From a virus: 30,601 bases of DNA. This document shows positions 12,008-17,165 of the stretch, piece after piece. The stretch is taken from positions 1 to 30,601 of IMG/VR virus record IMGVR_UViG_3300042484_003364; one strand, written 5' to 3'. The translations under genes and the position numbers were made by a program. Below the pieces are notes generated by a model, which was given only the letters and a program-made list of their open reading frames with translations, ran no database searches and was not told the origin of the DNA. Numbering within the stretch: position 1 is the stretch's first letter; each line of letters starts with the position of its first letter.

Positions 12008-12403
12008 ATGCACCTGTGGGAAGTGGATCACCCGTACTACTGCAACGAGGGCAACTACTACGCCAGCGAGTCGGTGTGCGATGAGTACAAGTCGTGGGCC
12101 TCGTTTGCCGAAACCTACAAGGACGCCGACATGGACATGAACCTCGTGTTCCGGTGGGACTGGCGCGAAGGCAAAGACTGGGGCCTCGGCCCGTTCACCG
12201 GGGATGTGCACTACCGCAACGGTCGTCTGCTCATCTTCTGGATGGGCCAGCGCAAGGGCCTCTATCGCTATTCGACGGTGGAGGTGTGCCGGGCCGATGA
12301 GCCCAGCGTGCGCGCGTTCTTGCTGCCGCGGTGGGAGCACCTCAAGACCCTGTGGGAGCCGCTGAGTTCTAACGTTAATTCGACCGCAGGAACCGCGGCG
12401 TAA
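12008..12403 (+). CDS. Integron cassette protein, MHLWEV family (131 aa), stop supplied by attI
   Basis: This 131-residue protein starts MHLWEVDHPYYCNEGNYYA, with GGTGGAG 7 bases upstream. The sequence (DADMDMNLVFRWDWREGKDW, YRNGRLLIFWMGQRKGLYR) is of a type I associate with widespread hypothetical cassette proteins. Function is unknown. It is the cassette nearest intI and reads towards it. No stop lies before the cassette boundary: the frame crosses the core TTCTAAC into the attI-like site and ends at 12403, adding about 10 foreign residues. Confidence 0.65.
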   Translation: MHLWEVDHPYYCNEGNYYASESVCDEYKSWASFAETYKDADMDMNLVFRWDWREGKDWGLGPFTGDVHYRNGRLLIFWMGQRKGLYRYSTVEVCRADEPSVRAFLLPRWEHLKTLWEPLSSNVNSTAGTAA

Positions 12404-12414
12404 CACCGACCACC
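12367..12414 (-). promoter_or_regulatory. attI-like integron recombination site
   Basis: On the minus strand, from intI outwards, GTTACGC (12405-12399) is followed 32 bases later by the crossover core GTTAGAA (12373-12367), with AATTAAC just before the core. As I remember it, attI1 has the same GTTACGC direct-repeat element 32 bases before its GTTAGGC core. The site lies directly upstream of intI, where attI belongs. No Pc promoter is evident. Confidence 0.65.
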
Positions 12415-13524
12415 ATGCCCATCACCCAGGCGCCGCCCACCAGCACGAGCATTACGCGCCGCACCAGCGCCGCGTTGAGCTGCGAGCCGGCCAGCGCGCG
12501 CCTGGATGTCCCGTTGCCCAGGCCGAGCGCCACGCCCGAGCCTGGCCAGCGCGGCCACCTGCAGCACCTGCTGGTGTCGGCCATCCGCACGCGCCACTAC
12601 AGCCGCCGCACCGAGCAGGCCTACTGGCACTGGACGCGGCAATTCGTGCTGTGGAGCGGCAAGCGCCACCCCATCGACATGGGCGCGCCCGAGATCGGCC
12701 AGTTCCTCAGCCACTTGGCCACCGAGCGCAACGTCAGCGCCAGCACCCAGCGCCAAGCCCTGGCCGCGCTGCTGTTCCTGTACCGCTGCGCCCTGCAGAT
12801 CGAGCTGCCCTGGGTCGACGACATCGTGCGCGCCAAGCAGCCCCAGCGCCTGCCGGTCGTCCTCACCCGCGACGAGATCGCCCGGCTCTGGCCGCAGATC
12901 CCGCAGGCCTCGCGCCGCGGCCTGGTGCTGCGCCTGCTGTACGGCACTGGCATGCGCCTGCTCGAGGGCCTGCGCCTGCGCGTAAAGGATGTCGACTTCG
13001 CCACCGGCACCATCACCGTGCGCGCCGGCAAGGGCGACAAAGACCGCACCGTGATGCTGCCGCAGAGCCTGGCGCCCGAGCTGCGCGAGGTGCTGGCCGA
13101 GCGCGAACGCTGGCACGCCGTCGATCTGGCCACCGGCCACGCTGATGTCGAGCTGCCGCACGCGCTGCACCTCAAATACCCGGCCGCGCCGCGGCAGCTC
13201 GGCTGGCAGTTCCTCTTTGCCACCGAGGACTACGTCACCTGCCCGCGCACCGGCGCCATCCGCCGCCACCACCTGCACGAAGACGGCATCCAGCGCCTCA
13301 TGGCCAAGGCCGTGAAGGCGGCACGCATCCACAAGACGGCCACGCCGCACACCCTGCGCCACAGCTTCGCCACCCATCTGCTGCAGGCGGGCTATGACAT
13401 CCGCACCATCCAGCAGCTGCTGGGCCATGCAGACGTCGAGACGACCATGATCTACACCCACGTGCTGCCCGCCACCCAGGGCGGCCGCGGCGTGCTCAGC
13501 CCGTTGGACACACTGGCCGCCTGA
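12415..13524 (+). CDS. intI: Integron integrase
   Basis: A 369-residue tyrosine recombinase that inserts and excises cassettes at attI x attC. RTRHYSRRTEQAYWHWTRQF and the QALAALLFLYRCAL block match the IntI N-domain. Catalytic residues are Arg181 (GTGMR), Lys206, His312 and Arg315 (PHTLRHSFATHLL), His338 (LLGH) and Tyr347. All sit exactly 35 positions after those of IntI1 (146, 171, 277, 280, 303, 312). The IntI-specific insert (ALHLKYPAAPRQLGWQFLFA) and RRHHLHED are present, so it is IntI and not XerC/D. The first about 35 residues are an unusual Pro/Thr-rich extension, and no Shine-Dalgarno precedes the ATG. It ends 2 bp before the excisionase-like gene. No LexA box is seen. Confidence 0.95.
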   Translation: MPITQAPPTSTSITRRTSAALSCEPASARLDVPLPRPSATPEPGQRGHLQHLLVSAIRTRHYSRRTEQAYWHWTRQFVLWSGKRHPIDMGAPEIGQFLSHLATERNVSASTQRQALAALLFLYRCALQIELPWVDDIVRAKQPQRLPVVLTRDEIARLWPQIPQASRRGLVLRLLYGTGMRLLEGLRLRVKDVDFATGTITVRAGKGDKDRTVMLPQSLAPELREVLAERERWHAVDLATGHADVELPHALHLKYPAAPRQLGWQFLFATEDYVTCPRTGAIRRHHLHEDGIQRLMAKAVKAARIHKTATPHTLRHSFATHLLQAGYDIRTIQQLLGHADVETTMIYTHVLPATQGGRGVLSPLDTLAA

Positions 13525-13526
13525 GC

Positions 13527-13886
13527 ATGCCCACCACCTGGTCGCTCGACGATGCCGCCGCGGCGCTGAAGACCAGCGCCGAGACGGTGAGCGACTGCAT
13601 CCACAATCGCGGCCTGCCGGCGGCGCGCATCGGGCGCGCTTACGTGCTGGTCGACGAAGACGTCATCGCCTGGGTTCGCACCCAATACGGCAGGTTTCAG
13701 GGGGACGCATGCGGCTCTATCAGCGCGGCCAACGAGGCACGTGGTGGGTTGACCTCGGCGAGATCGCAGGCCAGCGCGCTCGACGCAGCACTGGCACCAG
13801 CGACCGCGCCGCGGCGGCGGAATACGCCGCCACCCTTGCGCGCGATCTCTGGCGGGCCCGCCGGCTCGGCGAAGCCCCCGCGGTGA
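13527..13886 (+). CDS. Excisionase-like HTH protein
   Basis: The first 55 residues (WSLDDAAAALKTSAETVSDC, then GLPAARIGRAYVLVDEDVIA) form a MerR/HTH_17-type winged helix as in phage excisionases and recombination directionality factors. The remaining 60 residues are low-complexity and overlap the integrase gene by 178 bp in another frame, so the functional part may be only the N-terminal domain. It starts 2 bp after intI and immediately precedes the integrase, the expected place for an excisionase. It would bind the attachment site arms and favour excision. Confidence 0.7.
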   Translation: MPTTWSLDDAAAALKTSAETVSDCIHNRGLPAARIGRAYVLVDEDVIAWVRTQYGRFQGDACGSISAANEARGGLTSARSQASALDAALAPATAPRRRNTPPPLRAISGGPAGSAKPPR

Positions 13887-15001
13887 CGTGGGACCAGGCC
13901 GTGGTGGCCTGGCTCGAGGAACACCAGCACCGCCGCAGCATCGAAGAGATCAAGCGCGTCCTGCGCTGGCTCAGCGCCCATCTGCGCGGCCGCATGCTGG
14001 CCGAGATCACCGATCCCGTCATCCGCCAGCTCAGCAAGGCCCGCAAGGCTGAGGCAGTGAACCGCCGCGAGATCGCGCGCGCCGTCGCCGCCGGCCGCAC
14101 CCCGCCGGAACCCAAGCCCACCAGCGGCGCCACCGTCAACCGGCACATGGCCCAGCTCAGCGCCGTGCTGCACTACGCCCACAAGCGCGGGTGGCTCGAC
14201 GCCGTGCCACCCATCACCAAGGCCGCCGAGCCGGCCAAGCGCGTGGCCTGGATCACCCACGAGCAGGCCGCCGAGCTGCTGGCCGAGCTGCCGCCGCACC
14301 TGCGGGCCATGGCGGCTTTCGCGCTGGCCACCGGACTGCGCGAAACCAACATCCGCCTGCTCACGTGGCAGCAGGTCGACCTGCCGCGCGCGGTGGCGTG
14401 GTTCGAGGGCGACGAGATGAAGGCCGGCAAGGCCCACAGCGTGCCGCTCAATACCGAGGCGCTGCAGGTGCTGGGCCTGCAGCACGGCCAGCACAAGCGC
14501 TGGGTCTTCCCGGTGCCGCGCTGGGAGCCGGCCGAGAAGCCCGAAGACAAGCCGCGCCAGGTGGCCGACGCGCCCACCGGCAAGATCAGCAGCGCCGCCT
14601 GGCGCAAGGCCTGCACCCGCGCCGGCCTCCCGTGGCTGCGATTCCACGACCTGCGCCACACCTGGGCCAGCTGGCACGTGCAGTCAGGCACGCCGCTGGC
14701 GGTGCTGCAGGAGCTGGGCGGCTGGGCCAGCCTGGCCATGGTGCAGCGCTACGCCCACCTGGGCCGCAGCCACGTGGCGCAGTGGGCCGGCAACCTGGCC
14801 GGCGGTGGCACAACTCTGGCACAACCTGCGCCGCCGGCACCAACGAAAACGGCCCCCGAAGGGGCCGTTCACGAGGGGGAACCGATGGGGTGGCTGATGG
14901 GACTCGAACCCACGACGACCAGAATCACAAGACGTTCCCGGGCTGCCGACGTGTTGCAGATCAAGGACTTACAGCGCCGCCGCAAGCCGAAAGCTGCCTG
15001 A
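13709..15001 (+). CDS. int: Phage site-specific integrase (tyrosine recombinase)
   Basis: A 430-residue tyrosine recombinase. The N-terminal arm-binding part (MRLYQRGQRGTWWVDLGEI), a core-binding domain (about 55-170) and a catalytic domain are present. Residues Arg211 (ATGLRETN), His313 and Arg316 (FHDLRHTWASWH), Trp339 (LGGW) and Tyr348 (VQRYAHL) are visible. It integrates the phage at a tRNA-His gene. The C-terminal GWLMGLEPTTTRIT is the tRNA 3' end read in the opposite direction, so the last about 25 residues would change on integration. The start is chosen after CAGGGGGAC. The late-operon terminator and arm-type sites lie inside its 3' end. Confidence 0.92.
   Translation: MRLYQRGQRGTWWVDLGEIAGQRARRSTGTSDRAAAAEYAATLARDLWRARRLGEAPAVTWDQAVVAWLEEHQHRRSIEEIKRVLRWLSAHLRGRMLAEITDPVIRQLSKARKAEAVNRREIARAVAAGRTPPEPKPTSGATVNRHMAQLSAVLHYAHKRGWLDAVPPITKAAEPAKRVAWITHEQAAELLAELPPHLRAMAAFALATGLRETNIRLLTWQQVDLPRAVAWFEGDEMKAGKAHSVPLNTEALQVLGLQHGQHKRWVFPVPRWEPAEKPEDKPRQVADAPTGKISSAAWRKACTRAGLPWLRFHDLRHTWASWHVQSGTPLAVLQELGGWASLAMVQRYAHLGRSHVAQWAGNLAGGGTTLAQPAPPAPTKTAPEGAVHEGEPMGWLMGLEPTTTRITRRSRAADVLQIKDLQRRRKPKAA
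14807..14823 (+). promoter_or_regulatory. Integrase arm-type site, left of core
   Basis: GGCACAACTCTGGCACA, repeated exactly at 15006-15022 on the other side of the attachment core. Each copy contains two GGCACA units 11 bp apart. Identical direct repeats flanking the core are expected of integrase arm-binding sites. Confidence 0.65.
14844..14869 (-). terminator. Rho-independent terminator for the leftward late operon
   Basis: Read on the minus strand, AACGGCCCC-TTCG-GGGGCCGTT forms a 9-bp stem with a UUCG tetraloop, followed by TTTTCG. This is a classic intrinsic terminator placed to stop late transcription at the end of the convergent integrase gene. Confidence 0.75.
14886..14930 (-). promoter_or_regulatory. 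Phage attachment core (attP), 3' part of tRNA-His
   Basis: The minus strand reads the anticodon arm with TTGTGAT (anticodon GTG), GTGGGTTCGAGTCCCAT (T arm) and CAGCCACCCCA. That is the 3' half of a tRNA-His with its typical C73 and encoded CCA. The 5' half is missing on the other side, so it is the phage copy of the crossover region, not an intact tRNA gene or attL. It lies within the integrase coding sequence. Confidence 0.8.
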
Positions 15002-15005
15002 CCTC

Positions 15006-15022
15006 GGCACAACTCTGGCACA
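15006..15022 (+). promoter_or_regulatory. Integrase arm-type site, right of core
   Basis: Second exact copy of GGCACAACTCTGGCACA, 4 bp after the integrase stop. A further GGCACA at 15052-15057 may be a third half-site. Confidence 0.65.
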
Positions 15023-15043
15023 GGCCGGCACACTCGGGCGCAG

Positions 15044-15277
15044 CTACGGCACAGCCGCCAGCGCCGCCGCCCTGCACTGCCAGTACAGCCCCACCACCTC
15101 GAGCAGCTTGCGCGTGGTGTCGCCGAAACTGTCGCCCGCCAGCGGCGTGAGCTCAGGGCACGCCGCCACCACCAGCGGCGCTGCCGGCGCCAGCTGGGCC
15201 GAGCGCGGCATTGATGCGCTGCAGCTGCTCAGCAGAATGGCGGCAGTCACGGTACACAGTGCGCACTTCGATCTCAC
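15044..15277 (-). CDS. Rz1-like outer-membrane spanin, nested in Rz
   Basis: A 77-residue lipoprotein starting with GTG at 15277: VRSKCALCTVTAAILLSSCSA has a lipobox LSSC (Cys19). The mature part contains CPELTPLAGDSFGDTTRKLL, the pattern of Rz1 proteins of betaproteobacterial phages. Its first about 125 bp lie inside the Rz gene in another frame, as in lambda. With Rz it joins inner and outer membrane and fuses them in the last step of lysis. Confidence 0.75.
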   Translation of the reverse strand: MRSKCALCTVTAAILLSSCSASMPRSAQLAPAAPLVVAACPELTPLAGDSFGDTTRKLLEVVGLYWQCRAAALAAVP

Positions 15278-15488
15278 GCTCGACCTCCTGGCGGATGGTG
15301 GTGTGCCGCACCTGCATGCGGGCGATGGCCTCGGCGGCCGCCGTCGCGCTGGCCTGCCCGGCCTGCTGCGCCAGGCGCTCAGCGCGCGCCTCTTCGGCCT
15401 CGCAGCCGGCCCGGCCGTCCTGGCGGCCTTGCCAGTAGGCACCGCCGGCCACCACGGCAGCCAGCAGCAGCGACCAGGGCAGCGTCAC
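15153..15488 (-). CDS. Rz-like inner-membrane spanin
   Basis: A 111-residue protein starting with GTG at 15488, overlapping the endolysin stop in GTGA. An N-terminal signal anchor (TLPWSLLLAAVVAGGAYW) is followed by a long periplasmic coiled coil (EAEEARAERLAQQAGQASAT... EVEREIEVRTVYRD) ending in CRHSAEQLQRINAALG, the layout of Rz. A longer upstream frame only re-reads the endolysin gene. It acts with the nested Rz1. Confidence 0.8.
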   Translation of the reverse strand: MTLPWSLLLAAVVAGGAYWQGRQDGRAGCEAEEARAERLAQQAGQASATAAAEAIARMQVRHTTIRQEVEREIEVRTVYRDCRHSAEQLQRINAALGPAGAGSAAGGGGVP

Positions 15489-15907
15489 GGATAGAACACG
15501 CGCCGCCCACTGCGCGGCGGGCGCAGCTGCACGTGCGCCCAGCCCTTGGTGGCCGCCGGGTGCTCCATCCACAAGGCCAGATCCCGCAGCACGGTGTCGG
15601 CGTTGGCCAGCAGCCACTCGTCGAGGTCGCCATCGGGGTCGAACAGGTCGATGGCCAAGCACTGCATGTGCAGGCTGCGCGCAGCCGCGCCAGGCGTGGC
15701 GCCGTTGATCTCAGGCGGCCGCCAGCCGCTGCTGACGATGCTGCCTGTGCGCGGGTTGCTCTCCAGGCTCACGCCGGCCGTCTTGGCCAGCACCAGCAGC
15801 GCATTGGCCGTCTCGACGGTGCGCGCCGCGTTGGCCCGCAGATCGCTGCCCAGCAGATGGCCGTGCGCTCTGTCGCGGCCCATGTAGTAGTCGGCCAGGG
15901 TGATCAT
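15485..15907 (-). CDS. Endolysin, M15 family peptidase
   Basis: A 140-residue protein with the M15_3 metallopeptidase signature: SLHMQCLAIDLFDP gives the SxHxxxxAxD zinc site (Ser78, His80, Asp87), and GWAHVQL gives His125. SSGWRPPEIN precedes it as in D-Ala-D-Ala carboxypeptidase-like endolysins, which cut the peptide cross-links of peptidoglycan. There is no signal peptide, so it needs a holin for release; membrane-protein genes lie directly upstream in the operon. It overlaps the preceding gene by 4 bp and Rz by 4 bp. Confidence 0.9.
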   Translation of the reverse strand: MITLADYYMGRDRAHGHLLGSDLRANAARTVETANALLVLAKTAGVSLESNPRTGSIVSSGWRPPEINGATPGAAARSLHMQCLAIDLFDPDGDLDEWLLANADTVLRDLALWMEHPAATKGWAHVQLRPPRSGRRVFYP

Positions 15908-16200
15908 GATCTCTCTGCCTCCTGCAGCTCACCGTGCGCCGAATCCAGGCGCGTGCCGGGTGGCGCCGCGTAGCGCCACCGCCAGGCGCCGGCCAGCAGG
16001 TACACGGCCACGCCCAGCGCCAGGGCGAACTTGCCCGCCTCACCCGGTAGGAACAGGCCGCCGGCCAGCCCCAGGCCTATGACCAGGTGCGAGCCGAAGA
16101 CGGCCGGGTCTGTGACGCCGCGCTGCATCTGGTTGACGCGGCACAGCACGCTCCACAGGCCCGCCATCAGCAGCAGGGCCGTGCACACGGTGATGGTCAT
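15904..16200 (-). CDS. Small membrane protein, holin candidate (98 aa)
   Basis: A 98-residue protein with three hydrophobic segments (TITVCTALLLMAGLWSVLC, SHLVIGLGLAGGLFLPGE, FALALGVAVYLLAGAWRW) and a charged tail (HGELQEAERS). It has the size and topology of class I holins and lies directly before the endolysin. It overlaps the genes on both sides by ATGA. Which of the neighbouring membrane proteins is the true holin cannot be told from sequence. Confidence 0.65.
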   Translation of the reverse strand: MTITVCTALLLMAGLWSVLCRVNQMQRGVTDPAVFGSHLVIGLGLAGGLFLPGEAGKFALALGVAVYLLAGAWRWRYAAPPGTRLDSAHGELQEAERS

Positions 16201-16616
16201 GGTGAATCGCCCTCATTGCGCCGGGGTTCCGCGCGGCGTCGCAGGCTCCACACCCATCGCGCCACGTCTACCCAGCTATGCCCGATCGCCGGCAGCAAAA
16301 ACGCCACCGGCAGCAGCAGCCCCGTGGGCTGCACGACTGCAGCCGCCGGGACCATGGAACTCAGCACGCTGGCCAGCACCTGCGCCGTGGGCACGGTGAT
16401 GCCCAGGGTGGCCACCAGCGAGGCCACCACGAAGGCGACGAGGTGCCCGCGCGACACCGGCGGCATGCGCCACACGCCCACCATCACGCCGCCGAACCAG
16501 CCGAGCATGATGGCGCCATAGGCACCCACGGCCAGCGCGAAGTCGGGCCCCAGGGCGGCCGTGGCCAGCAGCACGGCCACCGACACGATGCCGGGCACTT
16601 GTTCATCGGGCGCCAT
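16197..16616 (-). CDS. Membrane protein of the lysis cluster (139 aa)
   Basis: This 139-residue protein has about four hydrophobic segments (IVSVAVLLATAALG, LAVGAYGAIMLGWFGGVMVGVW, LVAFVVASLVATLGITVP, PTGLLLPVAFLLPAIGH) and a basic tail (RRRAEPRRNEG). Its ATG at 16616 follows GGAGGTGG at good spacing, so it is preferred over ATGs further upstream. It resembles phage holin-superfamily or tail-associated membrane proteins that occur with R-type lysis cassettes. Its role could be a holin, antiholin or pinholin. Confidence 0.6.
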   Translation of the reverse strand: MAPDEQVPGIVSVAVLLATAALGPDFALAVGAYGAIMLGWFGGVMVGVWRMPPVSRGHLVAFVVASLVATLGITVPTAQVLASVLSSMVPAAAVVQPTGLLLPVAFLLPAIGHSWVDVARWVWSLRRRAEPRRNEGDSP

Positions 16617-17007
16617 GGCCACCTCCATCTGGTTGTTCAAGCCGCTGCGACATGGCCGCGGCCAGCAGCAGCAGCAGCCACAGCCCGATGGCGCCCAGCG
16701 GCACGTCGAAGCGGGCGCTGCACTGTTCCTGCCCAGGCAGCACCGGCCAGGGCGCGGCCAGCCACAGCATCGAGCAGCCGACGGTGAGCGCCTGCCACAC
16801 GGCCACCAGCGCGGCGCAGGCCCACACCCAGCCGCTGCGGTAGGCGTTGCACACCATGCCCAGCAGCACCAGCACCACCATGGCCTGGCTCACGTTCCAG
16901 ACGTCGACCTGCGCGTCGATGGCGGCCTGTTTCCAGGCGTACTGGGCCACGCCACCCACCAACAGCAGGCCGGCAGCCTCTGGCAGGTAGCGGCGTGCCG
17001 GCATCAT
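16603..17007 (-). CDS. Membrane protein of the lysis cluster (134 aa)
   Basis: A 134-residue protein with about four transmembrane segments (EAAGLLLVGGVAQYAW, SQAMVVLVLLGMVCNAY, WVWACAALVAVWQALTVG, LGAIGLWLLLLLAAAMS). It overlaps the following gene by 14 bp and the 48-residue gene by ATGA. The sequence is typical of small phage membrane proteins between tail and lysis genes. No assignment beyond lysis-cluster membrane protein is supported. Confidence 0.6.
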   Translation of the reverse strand: MMPARRYLPEAAGLLLVGGVAQYAWKQAAIDAQVDVWNVSQAMVVLVLLGMVCNAYRSGWVWACAALVAVWQALTVGCSMLWLAAPWPVLPGQEQCSARFDVPLGAIGLWLLLLLAAAMSQRLEQPDGGGHGAR

Positions 17008-17150
17008 CGCGGCGTACCCGGGCGCGGGCCGCCGCCGCTGAGCGGGCGCACCAGCGTGTCGAGCCAGGGCTCACCGGGCACGCGCATGCGCCAGGCGGCG
17101 AACAGGATGCCGGCAACGGCGCCGGACAGGAATAGCATGGTTTCGATCAT
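17004..17150 (-). CDS. Small membrane peptide (48 aa)
   Basis: A 48-residue protein starting MIETMLFLSGAVAGILFAAW: one transmembrane helix (residues 4-20) followed by a basic Pro/Gly-rich tail. GGAGCC lies 6 bases upstream of the ATG. It overlaps the next gene by ATGA. Small one-helix proteins here often belong to the lysis cassette. Function is unknown. Confidence 0.55.
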   Translation of the reverse strand: MIETMLFLSGAVAGILFAAWRMRVPGEPWLDTLVRPLSGGGPRPGTPR

Positions 17151-17165
17151 GGGAAGGCTCCAGGG

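Larger units (their letters stand above)
8958..13524. mobile_element. Complete integron carried by the phage: intI, attI-like site, eight cassette units
   Basis: The block comprises an integron integrase gene (12415-13524), an attI-like site (12367-12414) and a run of RYYYAAC...GTTRRRY-bounded attC sites. These delimit eight cassette units: 8964-9427, 9428-9758, 9759-10302, 10303-10576, 10577-11195, 11196-11590, 11591-11910 and 11911-12372. Each cassette's two ends are complementary (for example GTTATGC/GCATAAC, GTTCGGC/GCCGAAC, GTTAGAA/TTCTAAC), the signature of site-specific cassette insertion. Phage genes abut both ends directly. All structure is seen in the sequence; that it is functional is inferred. 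Confidence 0.88.

Noticed and set aside
8958-12403. CRISPR array because of spaced repeats
   Set aside because: Repeats are attC sites of different length with ORFs between; spacers are not uniform.
12375-12590. Minus-strand 71-codon frame with a hydrophobic stretch over the start of intI and attI
   Set aside because: It overlaps IntI coding sequence, has no ribosome site, and its end lies in attI. It remains a weak possibility because the IntI extension there is not conserved.
12360-12600. LexA box or Pc promoter at intI/attI
   Set aside because: No CTGT-N8-ACAG pattern and no reasonable leftward -35/-10 pair seen.
14886-14930. tRNA-His gene
   Set aside because: Only the 3' half is present; the acceptor 5' strand and D arm are missing.
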